Assembly: GCA_034190875.2 (NCBI GenBank)
Contig: CM067356.1
Location: 59,865,708 to 59,929,707 of the forward strand
Direction: 5' to 3'
DNA from: Urechis unicinctus
Taxonomy: Eukaryota > Annelida > Polychaeta > Xenopneusta > Urechidae
Length of the DNA: 64,000 bases
Shown: piece by piece, positions 21,890 to 32,268 of the stretch
Position numbering within the stretch: position 1 is the stretch's first letter
Layout of the letters: the number at the start of each line of letters is the position of its first letter
The notes under the pieces: generated by a model
Seen by the model: only the letters and a program-made list of their open reading frames with translations
Databases searched by the model: none
Told to the model about the DNA's origin: nothing
Program-made: the position numbers and the translations under genes

Positions 21890-22462
21890 GCGTAGGTCAA
21901 GATGTCTGTTTGTGTTATTTCATCCATAGCCCTGTCAAAATCGTCCCCATTCCGGCCCGAAGTGTCGGTATCATTAGATGGTTGTTTATTGACGAGTGAA
22001 AGTACCGCAATTCATCAGTTTCTTTGTGGCATAATAAGAATCCATAACTCCCGTTGATTTTAAAGGCATTCCTCAAATACATACTGGTTGAGGTTGGGTA
22101 CATCTTCAGATAAACTATAGTTGTAAACCGTTTGCAACCTTCCAAATCGTGTATGAGTCCGTATAGCTCTTTTATTAGCAGCCAACACGGCTTCTGTCGA
22201 CATAATCCTCGATAATCTGTCAATATAGATATCCCAATGTCATAAAGATTTCCGTAATTCCTCAATTCTACCCCGTAATAGACCTACCCTGTAATAGACC
22301 TACCCTTGGCATTGTCAACTGCAGCGCCATTTCCAGTTTGTGTCGGGGTGGGGGGGGGGGGTGTTTTTTGAACTTGGTTTAACGAATCCAGCGCTGCATT
22401 GGCCTGTTCGATTTCATAAGCGTCCATGGCTGTATGTAAAATCTCTTCGTCTCCCGTCAACA

Positions 22463-22560
22463 CTGAAACACACACGCGTAACCAAAGAAAAAAAATCAGT
22501 CATGTATGACGTATACCTGGTAATTCTATAATTAGGCACAGAAAATAAAATCATACTCAC
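22463..22560 (-). other. Predicted intron in the polymerase B 5' end
   Basis: On the minus strand a strong donor (GTGAGTATGA, starting at 22560) and a pyrimidine-rich acceptor (GTGTGTTTCAG, ending at 22463) bracket 98 bp with stops in all useful frames. The flanking pieces both read as polymerase N-terminal sequence. Confidence 0.55.
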
Positions 22561-22691
22561 TGCTTTCCATCTCGATTTTTTCCACGGCTTTTAACAAGTC
22601 CGCATCCTCATCTGTCTACTGCGTTTGCTCACATGATAGAAACCTTCTAGTTGTCTTTTAACTGAACTCAAATCATCCTGTCGCGTTTATA

Positions 22692-22965
22692 TACCTCCTC
22701 ATGACATGAGGTATTACTTAACTTAGCTAAGCTCAGCAAAATGATGATGACATATCTAAAAATAGAATGATGTCACCAAAATACCGCACACCGAATCCGG
22801 AAACCATCCGTCAGCGAAAAATATATTGCGCAGTAGCTTCTCACATGAGGTCGCAAAGGTCAGCAAACTCCTTCTCAATAAACAACTCAGGACATATCCC
22901 TCGCAAATGGTGTCATCAACATATTGCACATCTCCATCACATGAGGTACTACTTAATTTGAAATC
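22692..22965 (+). repeat. Repeated ACATGAGGT modules, left cluster
   Basis: Several blocks recur: ACATGAGGTATTACTT..TAAGCTCAGC (22694), CACATGAGGTCGC..GGTCAGCAAACTCC (22843) and CATCACATGAGGTACTACTT (22935). Counterparts occur at 27052, 27304 and 27372. They lie at the edge of the Polinton polymerase and may be element-end sequence. Confidence 0.7.
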
Positions 22966-22979
22966 ACCCCAAGCTGATA

Positions 22980-23104
22980 TACACTTGAGTAATCTTAAGC
23001 GGTTGATGGCGCAAGGTTACGATTTTGACACGAGCTTTTACCTAATGACCATAGAAGCGCGTCATGAATTCAACATCAGTAAATCACATTACCCAATTGT
23101 GTAA
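22980..23104 (+). pseudogene. Second copy of the RLM-GYDFDT small ORF
   Basis: The 3' part of the 22826-23104 frame reads RLMAQGYDFDTSF and ends at 23104, parallel to RLMVHGYDFDTAL at 4672-4715. It diverges from the minus-strand polymerase B gene whose 5' end is about 350 bp to the left. The upstream part of the frame is repeat DNA. The function is unknown. Confidence 0.5.
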
Positions 23105-23160
23105 TTATACCACAGATTCATCAAGGTGCAATTAATAACACAAACACCAGTATAAAATTT

Positions 23161-23181
23161 ATATATATATATATATATATT
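23161..23181. repeat. Short (TA)n run
   Basis: About ten TA units in AT-rich DNA. Confidence 0.9.
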
Positions 23182-23663
23182 TATTTAAAATTAATTTCTT
23201 CTATCTTAATCCTACAAACAAAACAAAATATCTTTTAATTTCTAAGAAAGACAAAAAATGAAATTCTAGAGAATCTTAAACCTTTTTTTTTGTTACTCAC
23301 GGTTCTCTTGTGATAAATGTTTGGGTTCCCTGCATACAAAGAAATATATACTTACAACAGATACAAAAGCCAACGAATCTATACAATGATATAGCTTGTT
23401 TTAAAGTGCATATGACACCTAAAATATGATTTTTGAGTATGAACTGAAAAAATCGATGCGGAACGAATGGTGTTGGAGTTTTTGGCCTCTGATGAATAAT
23501 AAAAGAGATATTAGTTCTATGGAGCGAAGCGGCATTTTGTGCGTGAGCCGAGGTCAACCGGAAATGACGCAGATACGAGAACCCAGTTTCTGCAGCCCAA
23601 GTCAGCTTCCATAGAAACCATGTGTCAAACGTGAATTTGTATCTTGTTTAATCCGGATCGGTC

Positions 23664-24970
23664 ATGCAAAAACGCTGCGTGGCCGCGAATTGTTCGAACA
23701 TTTCTTCGGGAAGCGTTCGATTATTCAGTTTTCCTTGGGAGGAGAAGTTGAGTAAGCAATGGATATCACAAGTGCGGCGTACAAGGGCAGATTGGCCGGT
23801 CCGACAACCCACTCGTTTTTGTGTAGCGAGCATTTTGGACCTGAATGTTTTGACCAGGCACTTGCAGTGAGAGAAGCTCTGGGATATGGGTAGAAATGTT
23901 CCCGGAATATTCTTCCAGCTGCTATTCCTACCATATTCATGAGAGGTATCACGGATTCGCCACAAGTCAGAAAGTCTAAGGCAGTGGAGAAAATGGAGCA
24001 CCAAAAGGTGAGCTGACATGTTGCAATTTATAAAAAAATGTATGGTTTACCCAGCTAGATAATGACGCCGCCCCCCACCTCCAACCAACGCTAGCAGTGA
24101 AAATAAGTGGTGTATAAATAAGTATTTAGAAATCCATTCCATTTGAAAGCATCAGCAGAATTAGTTTAACCAGTGTTAACTAAGCTAATCTTCTAATAAA
24201 ATAATGCAACATAGTATCCAAAATCCCTTAGATGTTTACTTTTTCCATAATTTTGTTCTATAAACAAGGACTTTGTTCTGATTATCAGGCTGTGGAGACA
24301 TTGTTGTTTGACTCACCTCTCCAGGAAAAAGAAAATTTACTTGAAACACAAAATAATCTTAGTTAAATTGCTCTTAATGTCCTTAGATACAAGGTGTGCC
24401 ATGGAATTGGAAAAAAATATCACCAACAAGAGATTGTGCAAGGACATCAAGAGACTATCAAGCAATGCCCAGACCTCCTACATAGAGGCTTTCCACAGCC
24501 TTCTGAACCAGTTCGCATAAAAAAACCTATGCTTTCAGCTACCCTGGTCTGCTTTAACGGTAAATCTTTCAACTATCCCAGTCTGGTTAGCAGTTAGATT
24601 TTACCCTTCATTCAAATGTAGGATTGTTTTTTAGTTCTATGGGACAAGTTTTACCTGAGAGTGGATCCATAAACAAAAACAAAGTGGACTAAACCAGCTG
24701 TTTAATTTCATGAAGTATCTTTCTTCACGTCATTCATTCTAGTCATGGATGAAGTTAATTTATTGCTGAATCCAACTTATCACAAAACATCCGATGAATC
24801 AAACATGAAAAGCACAAACTCATCCTATTTCAAACTGATAGAAAGGTTCATAAATGACTTCAGATCTATCATTACAACTATGTATTTCAATGAAAATGCT
24901 GGACGACAACAAAGCACCAAGCAGTCAATCAGTTCCGCTCACGCTTCTCTGAGTGCTAGTTTCATCTGAA
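23664..24970 (+). pseudogene. THAP-domain transposase-like gene, multi-exon, decayed
   Basis: The first exon starts at 23664 with MQKRCVAANCSN and continues with LFSFPWEEKL, W..QVRRTRADW: the C2CH zinc-binding THAP fold that recognises transposon ends. A frameshift near 23815 breaks it; the exon seems to end at about 24008 with a GTGAGC donor, and an acceptor near 24288 (ATTATCAG) opens the next exon (VETLLFDS). Further coding pieces are KDIKRLSSNAQTSYIEAFHSLL (24445-24510), AFSYPGLL in another frame (about 24530) and MYFNENAGRQQ (24880-24915). The later pieces match a protein family common in invertebrates as I recall it; its catalytic residues are not visible here. The copy is inactive. Confidence 0.75.
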
Positions 24971-25600
24971 TATCCCACATAATTGTTTGTCTCCTCTGGA
25001 TGTGTGTTTCGGATAATTGATGTCACACAGGATAGTATAGGGATACAATTGTTCTTTCCAAGATAATGGTAGCACCACCGGATGATCTGCCTATATCCAG
25101 TGTAACGCTTCCATCTGTAACACACAACCATACACAAACCCTTAAACATCTTTACAGTGCTGAATAAATATTATATTTTAACCCAAACATAGATTTGATG
25201 ATTGAGTCACAAAAATAATGTTATCCTGGTATAAACTGTATTGATAATTCAGTCTGAATTGAAAACGTCATTCATTTGAGTAAAAATGACCCAGTTGTTT
25301 GGGAAAGTTTTTTTAACATAAATTTATAATTTGGTGTTTGTTGTCTGTCAATACTTGTTTCCCTTGTATGGACCATGATGCTGCTTGTAGGCATAGTACG
25401 CTGTCTCCAACACATCTTCATTGAAACATACAGCATTAAAATTTGGATGCTGTGTCACACATTTAATTTCTGGTCAATTTTCTATTTCAACCATCACTTG
25501 CTCCCGCTCCACACAGCAGATATTTTCCCTGACAGTTGGCATGGTTGAGCAGCCTCCACATTGGAACCTAAAACCAGGGTTTCAAAAACCTATCAAATAC
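24925..25600 (-). pseudogene. P2X7-type intracellular (ballast) domain protein
   Basis: On the minus strand, about 25570-25330 reads FQCGGCSTMPT, ENICCVE, CVTQHPNFNAVC and DVLETAYYAYKQ. A second piece, 25149-24990, reads RYTGYRQIIRWCYHYLGK followed by SC and an arginine-rich end. This is the conserved Cys-rich domain of the P2X7 receptor cytoplasmic tail, which also occurs in free-standing invertebrate proteins and binds zinc. There is no P2X channel part. One stop (near 25490) interrupts the first piece and a probable intron separates the two. It converges on the THAP gene inside the same transposon. Confidence 0.75.
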
Positions 25601-26639
25601 ATGCCAGACTCTGGCTAAGATTAGGGTGGTCAATGAAAAGGGTTGTATTACATGTGTAAATGTTCCACCAAGCAGGTTTGATAGTTTTATCGGGATGACA
25701 TAAATTTAAAAAAAGTATTTTAAGCATGACAACAGAAAAAATATTTTTCGCCATGTTCGTTGGCGAATAAAACCACATTGAATACCAGCAAGAAAAACGA
25801 AAACGGTATCAAACGAAAAAGGTATTCTTCATTTATAATATAAAATCAAAGGAAAAGATAGTTTCGTGCAGTGATTACAATTCCAATGGGACTCACCAGT
25901 CAATGTTTTGAAGACGGTTGATGTCCGGATTATCGCTTCTTGGAACACAAGAATCAGCCCAGTCACTGTCAGATTCGCTGGCGCTGTTTTCGGACAGATA
26001 TGTTTTGAATCTGTACGGCACAATACTAGCTACAACCTATGGATTTGAATTCTCAAACATTTGAGGCTCTTCAACCCAAAATTCCATCGCCAAATTGTCC
26101 AACTCAAATACATCGCTCTCCGAAACTTCAACATTCGCCGTTGTTTACGGTGAAAACTGCGGACCTGTCAGTGATGAGTTTTCTAAGTGACGTCACGGGG
26201 TGCTGGGCCGAAAATTTGGAAAATGGCGGCGGGTGCCGAAAAATCCACTTTATAATTCAATTTACATTAGGTTCGGGTGACTTGTTCGGAAATTGAACCA
26301 AAAAAACAGAGTAATTGCAACTTTGTCTTTCATTTGGTTTCATAAACATTATCACGGAAATTTGGTGTCATAGGCACTTTAAGTGAATACTCACAGTACA
26401 GGGTACGCTGTTATGAGGCACCCACCCTTCATGATCACTTTAACTCATTTGGTGGGGGCAGCGTGATATCCCGGAAACTGCCCTGTGACTCCGACTGTGA
26501 AGTTGAACTGCCGGTAATAAATTGTTTTATGAACCCCAAAATGCTCTTCTAAATCAGGATTTTTCAACGTCAGTTTGGTCAATTTGTAATAGTCGGAATT
26601 ATTCAATTTAGATTTGGCTGGATCCGATGATATAAAATG

Positions 26640-27440
26640 ATTTATATATATATTTCCATAGCGACAAAATAGATAAAATTATTTTGAAGTAAAGTTACCA
26701 TCCACTATTTGTAACCCATAACTCCACCCCATTTTGAGAAATATCCAATCATCCAGTTTTAACCCACCTGCCGTTATATTATCAATGAGAGTTAGAACAC
26801 ACTTCAAGTTAAATGTATTCAGTATATGATGACAAGTCTCCTGTCATTTTCCCTTATGTAATTGAATACTCATATGCTAGTAAGTTTCATTCATATGAAA
26901 ACTCCAATCTACTGACATACTACGCAAAGTAGCGTGTGTATAGCGGTTTCACTTGTCAGTTAACTCAAATCTATCAACAACACCATCGATTATCACCCCA
27001 TTACCAGGCTAGAGGAAATTAATGGCCATCTACAAACTCCAGAGCACCAGCTGACATGAGGTATTACTTCACTGAGTTAAGCTCAGCGCCTTGACGAAAT
27101 CTCTGAGGAGAGTTGATATACGATTCAATATATCACCTCATTACCTGGGATAGAGGATGTTAATAGCTACTAATAACCTCGTAAAGACCGTCTTCATATT
27201 AAGAGATACAGGTGAATACTCACGCCAAGCTAACCATAACACTACCCTTGATATCTCAATCTTTCAACACCATCACCGCTAATTGACTTTTAATAGCCAT
27301 TTACAAACTCCTTCTCAATAAATAACTCAGGACATATCCCTCGCAAATGACCTCACCCAAATACCGCATATCCATCACATGAGGTTGCTAAGGTCAGCAA
27401 AATGACGATGAAATACCGCGCACATCAGCCAAGTCAGCGA
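26640..27440 (+). repeat. Repeated ACATGAGGT modules, right cluster
   Basis: Blocks at 27052, 27304-27350 and 27372-27420 match the left cluster (22692-22965), including a 45 bp stretch starting ACAAACTCCTTCTCAATAAA. The order suggests one repeated region that was separated by the transposon insertion and further rearrangement. No gene is seen at 26400-27480. Confidence 0.65.
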
Positions 27441-27507
27441 CGTCGTCTTTACGTCAAAACGCGGGGTGTAAAGAAGTACATACTCCTACTACTAGTCTAG
27501 TGGCGAA

Positions 27508-28661
27508 GTGGTCAGACTGCTTGATACTTTGAAGTCAAGTGTTGAAGATGTTGTACTTTGCCGGAAGGCACCAGAAACATTTAATAACATGCTCATGGAA
27601 ATCAACGCGAATTTAGCCGAACTTAAAGATCGAGAAGCGCATGTCATGAAAATCAAAGCGAAATCCACAACACTGGTCGAACTTAGAGATCGAGAAGCGG
27701 TTGAAAAAGACGCACCCGATTCTAGAATTCCCCCTGATGCTGCAACATCCCTTGATTCTGAAGCACTCGCAGTCCATATATCGTCTCCCCAAAAATGACC
27801 TCCAGCTTCCAATTCTGCCCTTTGGCCAACCTCATCCACACCGTCCTCACATGCCCCAAGTCCTGCTATGCTGCCAACCTCTGTTAACCCATCACCAACC
27901 CCTCCTGGCTCTGATTCAAAGCTGACTTCTTCCCCGACATTACCGAGCCTTCCCATCTCTGAACCTATACTCACTTCCGCACATACATCACCAACACATC
28001 TCAATTTGGGTCCTACATTGAATTCGGTATTACCAACCCCTTCCAACTTGGATGCCACATCGTCTCCCCCACAATCACCAACAAACCCAAGCCAATCTTC
28101 TAAGACAAATTATCCAGCTAAATTCCTACCCTCAACTGACGCCGATTCTCAGTTCCCCCACTATCATATCTATCCCCCAGTCCGCTTTCCCCGTTGTCTT
28201 CTCCCCCAGCACCCCCACCATCCAACAAGAGCTTATCTCCATCCACTGATTTTCTACTCTTCACCCCAGTCCTCGGCAAATGGCTGTCTTGGTCGAACAG
28301 CCAGCAAGTGCGTTTCGACGACATCAGCCGTTTCAAAATAATGCCTAAGTTTGTAAATGCCTGCGGGGAACAGGCTTACAAAGACACTGACACTTATCAT
28401 TCACTCCAAGCTGCCAACAAACCTCAGTCCATCATCGACAACAAAGCAATGTCAAGTTTCAGTGCTGGTCGTACAGACGCAATAAGCGCGATCAAAGTCG
28501 GCCATGTATCCAGTGCCTGTCTAACGAGACACTTGCAGCTTCTGGAGGAAGATTATTACGTAATGGCGACATTTGCTCGGCTCTCGACCTCCGATTTGGC
28601 CTTTTACAGTTTAGATAGATCTATTGGGGTTGTGCGCCATTCAAATTTAATTGCCTCGTAA
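27508..28661 (+). pseudogene. Unrecognised protein: coiled coil, Pro/Ser-rich linker, C-terminal domain
   Basis: Three plus-strand frames follow each other. 27508-27798 is helical and charged (ELKDREAHVMKIKAK, ELRDREAVEKD), a probable coiled coil. 27868-28190 is a long Pro/Ser/Thr-rich linker. 28194-28661 ends in a folded-looking region (WLSWSNSQQVRF, CLTRHLQLLEEDYY, FYSLDRSIGV). Low-complexity linkers and frame changes suggest an aged retroelement ORF1/gag-like or a fast-evolving host gene, but no motif identifies it. The minus-strand frame opposite the linker is a shadow. Confidence 0.4.
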
Positions 28662-28791
28662 GGCGACAGCCCACACAATATCGTGTTTAATTGTTAAGTA
28701 AATTATTGCAGATTTAAGTCCTTGCAGCTGTATGCTGTGCCATGGTTCCCACATTGGTGATTTAATTAAAGCAGTCATTTTTGTTATACTA

Positions 28792-28808
28792 CCCCCCCCC
28801 CCCCCCCA
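28792..28808 (+). repeat. Poly-C tract
   Basis: Seventeen consecutive C follow TACTA and precede ACTAATTG. Another C tract at 52692 has a similar right side (CACTTAATTA). Confidence 0.9.
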
Positions 28809-29170
28809 CTAATTGTCGATATTTACAATCCTGTATCATATATATTGTGCGTCGCACTCCAATCACACCGGTTGTCAATCAATTAACCGATATCTCACAA
28901 TTCTGCTAAATTATCACAATACGTATTCTTTGGATAGTGAACATGGAATCGGACAGTCAACATTGGCATTCGGAAAATTCAATTTGAGGGAATTGTTTTA
29001 ACCTTTAAAAAATCAGTTCTACCCTGGCCTCCGAGCTCGACACTTCTCTCTCTCTCCATCAAAGTTCCATCTTAAATTCTAAAGACATAATAATCAATAA
29101 AGTTTCTTCTACACCCTACGCCTGAAGTTCGTGTTCTTTCATCAACATCCTCAAGCGCGTGTTGCACATC

Positions 29171-30640
29171 TCACACCACAGATTGCGATACGACATCAGG
29201 CTGAGTAAGAACTCGTTGGAGGAGGTCAGTTGTTGGAATGTCTCGATGGCGATTTGCATACACCTTGAAGGCTGACCATTCCTGGTTCTTTATTAAGTCA
29301 GTGTCACATGAAACTTTTTCCAGCAATGGAGTAAACGTATCACAAATGAGCGCTGTCTGCATAAACACAAAACACAGTAATTTAAACAAACAAAAAACAT
29401 GGCTGCATTACACTATCATTAAAGCTGTTATGAGCTGTTCAAAACCTTAGGCCACTGTACTTAAATAGGATGAAATGAGCTCAAAGTCAACAACTAGTGT
29501 GCATGTTGATCATTTGACTGAATATAACAACTACCTCTTGTTCTCCACCAGTAGATAACTCAGCATCAGTGACAGGCCATTCTGAAGGTGTTGTAAGAAT
29601 GCTTAGGGCTGCCAGCTCTGGGTTAGTCTCAATAGTTTGCAGCTTTGCATATTCATGGTCAATAATTGAGCAGATTGTGGTTCCAATCTTGCCAGTTCTG
29701 GAAGCAACTAAACTCAGAGTCGCTGTTGACTAGGCATCCAGAGCATCACTGGTTTTGTCCTCCTGGAATGTGAGACTCGGCTGAAGTCCAGTATTTTCAG
29801 CATGAAATGTGCCCAATGCCTTTTTTCCGAAATTCCTTATGATGCGAAGAATATTCTTGGCGCGACCAGTCACCTCTGCTGTTCCAATAAGTGCCTCCAC
29901 TGTATGTTCAAAGTAAGACCTAACTGAAGAAAATCCCTTTAAGAAGGCAGTCAAGGCATTTTTGTTGTGGGGAGTCTATCTTGTACGCTGAGAACAAACA
30001 ATAATGTCCATATAAATCAACTCTCTTGTGCTAAAAATCAAAAACATGACCACAACACTTCAGGATTAAACTTACTTTCAAGTTAGCAGGACGGAAGGAT
30101 TTGTCACCCATTGCCTCAGCTATTGCCTTGAGGTCCAACATAGCTTTACAGCTTTTGTGGTAGTGCTTGTACAGCAGCACCTACACTTGCCTGATGTCGC
30201 CCAAATCAGGGTAGGCTTTGTCTCGTGCAGCATCAGCAGCCCCTGAAACACAGCAGGCCTCATCAATGGCATTGTAGATTCCTTCTGAGTGCCCATGTGC
30301 ATTGTCATTCTGGTACTGTGCACCCATACACCTTCCATTTTTCGCCTGTAGAGTGATAAGTTTGTTGAACATAGAAAATGGTGCCTCTTCCTTAACAACA
30401 TAATAGGCTGTGTTGAAGAGACGAATCATAGTCTCAGTTTCTCTTTCGTTCATCTGACGTAACTGCCGATCCATTGGCCCGACTGCCCGCTCATGACAAC
30501 TACGTGTGTCAGCAGCCCTCTGACTCATTGCTGTACAGCGTTCATGTGCTACACTCGCACGGCTGCTGGTTTTGTCAGCTGTGTTGGATAAGGCGGACAC
30601 ACGTACATAACATACCAGTTTCTTCATCATAGTTCACCCA
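29171..30640 (-). pseudogene. ZNF862/hAT-type protein remnant
   Basis: On the minus strand, 30630-30181 reads a Ser/Arg-rich start, then ETMIRLFNTAYYVVKEEAPF, SMFNKLITLQAKNG, characteristic of the ZNF862/C17orf113-like family derived from hAT transposases. The frame continues past a stop to 30070 (LLYKHYHKS, ALDLKAIAEAMG). Further pieces at 29954-29730 and 29389-29171 carry hAT-like helical sequence (NQEWSAFKVYANRH). Intron-like gaps separate the pieces. No complete catalytic region is visible and the zinc-finger N-terminus is missing. The copy looks like decayed transposon or retrogene material. Confidence 0.6.
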
Positions 30641-30991
30641 GGATCGTATGACTGTTAGGAGACTTGTCTACTTTTCTTGTACATTTTTTGTGACACTCTG
30701 GGTTGGTGAGTGGCATTCACCGTCTGGAGCAGATGTTTTGAAGCCAAATCTAAATAGACTCGAATTGGCCATCTGGAAAAAAGTCCGATCATAAGACAAA
30801 AGATTAATAATTATCTCCAAAGCTTCTTATCACTATTGCGTGTGTGACAAGCAGACTTATTGTAATGCCGTAAAGTAACTTTATTGAATGTTCAACCTGA
30901 TCGCATTATAGTTGCATATATTATTTTTAACAGTGGTTTTTTTTTTTCATTCTTGGGCTACCATCTCTACTTAACTCATAAGTGTGGTACC

Positions 30992-31173
30992 TGTAATGAT
31001 GCGGGAACAAGTAGTAACACAATAAAGGCGTTTATTACTGACTGCTTCCTGAGGGTGATGTTACATGTGCTTGGCTGTCGAGTCGAGCCCAATGGAAGTT
31101 GTTCTGCGCATGACTGTATACATTAAGGATATACACTGACATTAAGGATACACGAATAGTTCATACTATCACA
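30992..31173 (-). repeat. 3' LTR of the minus-strand Ty3/gypsy element (182 bp)
   Basis: Read on the minus strand it starts TGTGATAG at 31173, directly after a purine tract (GGTAAGGGGGA, 31174-31184). It contains AATAAA near 31026 and ends CATTACA at 30992. The length is typical of Mag/Steamer-like elements. No 5' partner was found. Confidence 0.65.
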
Positions 31174-31184
31174 TCCCCCTTACC
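31174..31184 (-). promoter_or_regulatory. Polypurine tract
   Basis: GGTAAGGGGGA on the minus strand immediately before the 3' LTR is the expected plus-strand primer site. Confidence 0.6.
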
Positions 31185-31599
31185 ACAGAAGAATAGAACT
31201 GAATACGTTGGTGTAACACTGTCATGTCCATAAACTATGATAACCATTTTAACTGTGTAATAAAATGATGTTAAATGTTAACGAGTTGTTTTCACTTTAC
31301 AGTCCTTCTCAAAACTCATTGATATAGCTACGAATAATGTCAAATCACTACCTGCGATAAATGATACTAAGCTTATATCATTTTGCTGGAACTGTTCATT
31401 GTTCACAAATCATATAACTGAATATTTCGTAGCAATACACTTGAATAGTATAACATACTATTTCCACTGTTCACTGATGACAATGATGATAATTATCACC
31501 TTACTGTTAATGAAAACACATCACTAGTCATCGAATCATTGAGGTTTCTTGATCTCACGACCTGATCGAGTCTTGTACATCTCTGTCTGGGATGGCTCG

Positions 31600-32250
31600 G
31601 GCGCGTTTACACTGCTTGGTGGTTTCCATCGCCCGCAGTCGTGATCTTGCACACCGGACTGGGTATCTGTTGACTTACAGGTGTCGTACGCAGGCACAGA
31701 ATGGCAAGATCTGTGTCAGCTGCAGATTGTTTCGCTTTCAGTAGAAAATTTTTCACAGTTTGTATTTGTCTTTCGACAAAACCGTTGGATCTCGGGTATC
31801 TAGGTGATGATGTCACATGGTCGAAACTGTGGACCATTGTCACTTACGACTTTTGTAGGAATGCCTTGTTCGGAAAACACTTGCTTCGTCGCTGCGATGA
31901 CAGCTATGCTTGTGCAGTGTGTCGGCTTCTTCTGGATAAACGGGTACTTGCTGTAATAATCTGCTATTATAAAATAGTCAGAACCATCCAGGTAGAACAA
32001 ATCAGTACCGACCACTTCCCATGGGCGGCTTGGAATATCATGCTGCTGCAATGTCTCTGCAGGCTGTGATTTCTGATGCTCCTGGCATATTGTGCAATCT
32101 TTCATGTCCTTGTTAATTTCGTTCCAGAAAACTGAATCTTTCGCAAGCAACTGTGTTTTCTAAATGCCCTGGTGGCTGTAATGTAGTCGTTCAAGGATAT
32201 TCTGTTGTTGTTCTGTAGGAATCACAACGCGTGTCCCTTTGAGGATAATA
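31600..32250 (-). pseudogene. Ty3/gypsy integrase (minus-strand element)
   Basis: The zinc finger end (DCTICQEHQ), catalytic D in VVGTDLFYLDG, second D in VVSDNGPQF, and the E in NGFVERQIQTVK are all present in order across two overlapping frames (32150-31800 and 31843-31607). The frame breaks near 31820. The C-terminal domain is short and ends in ordinary sequence. Confidence 0.88.
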
Positions 32251-32268
32251 CCGTTTTCAACGGAAAGT

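Larger units (their letters stand above)
20211..22640 (-). pseudogene. Polinton DNA polymerase B, N-terminal and exonuclease portion (5' half)
   Basis: From the 5' end on the minus strand there are a short first exon (22561-22640), an apparent 98 bp intron, then a second exon starting near 22462 (LTGDEEILHTAMDAYEIEQ). Further pieces in shifting frames give DELRYFHSS (about 22000), WSVEEVTNLTIFVNPI, RLCFFRALALH (about 21590), a zinc-finger-like CGTCQKLW..H..C module (about 21440-21390), the exonuclease I motif YDFESYF (about 21250), VPDYTEPKCFVT and FIAPGYTYDKYL (about 20720), and GPSSIFHRYHEKGKT next to the LTR insertion. This order is that of Polinton polymerases. At least five frameshifts and a 79 bp tandem duplication show it is dead. 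Confidence 0.9.
23405..26378 (+). mobile_element. Kolobok-like DNA transposon (2974 bp, TTAA duplication)
   Basis: The left end AGTGCATATGACACC and right end GGTGTCATAGGCACT are 15 bp inverted repeats with one mismatch. Both are flanked by TTAA (23401-23404 and 26379-26382). TTAA duplications together with a THAP-domain protein are the known features of the Kolobok superfamily. The element holds a plus-strand THAP gene and a minus-strand gene with a P2X7-type cytoplasmic domain, both decayed. It sits among Polinton-edge repeats. Confidence 0.75.

Noticed and set aside
27486..27560. tRNA-like phrase (GTGGCGAAGTGGTCAGACTGCTT)
   Set aside because: An A-box-like match, but no B box or acceptor stem at the right distance.
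27492..28058. 188-codon minus frame opposite the proline-rich gene
   Set aside because: Ser/Gly/Val-rich complement of the plus-strand Pro/Thr/Ser linker; a shadow frame.
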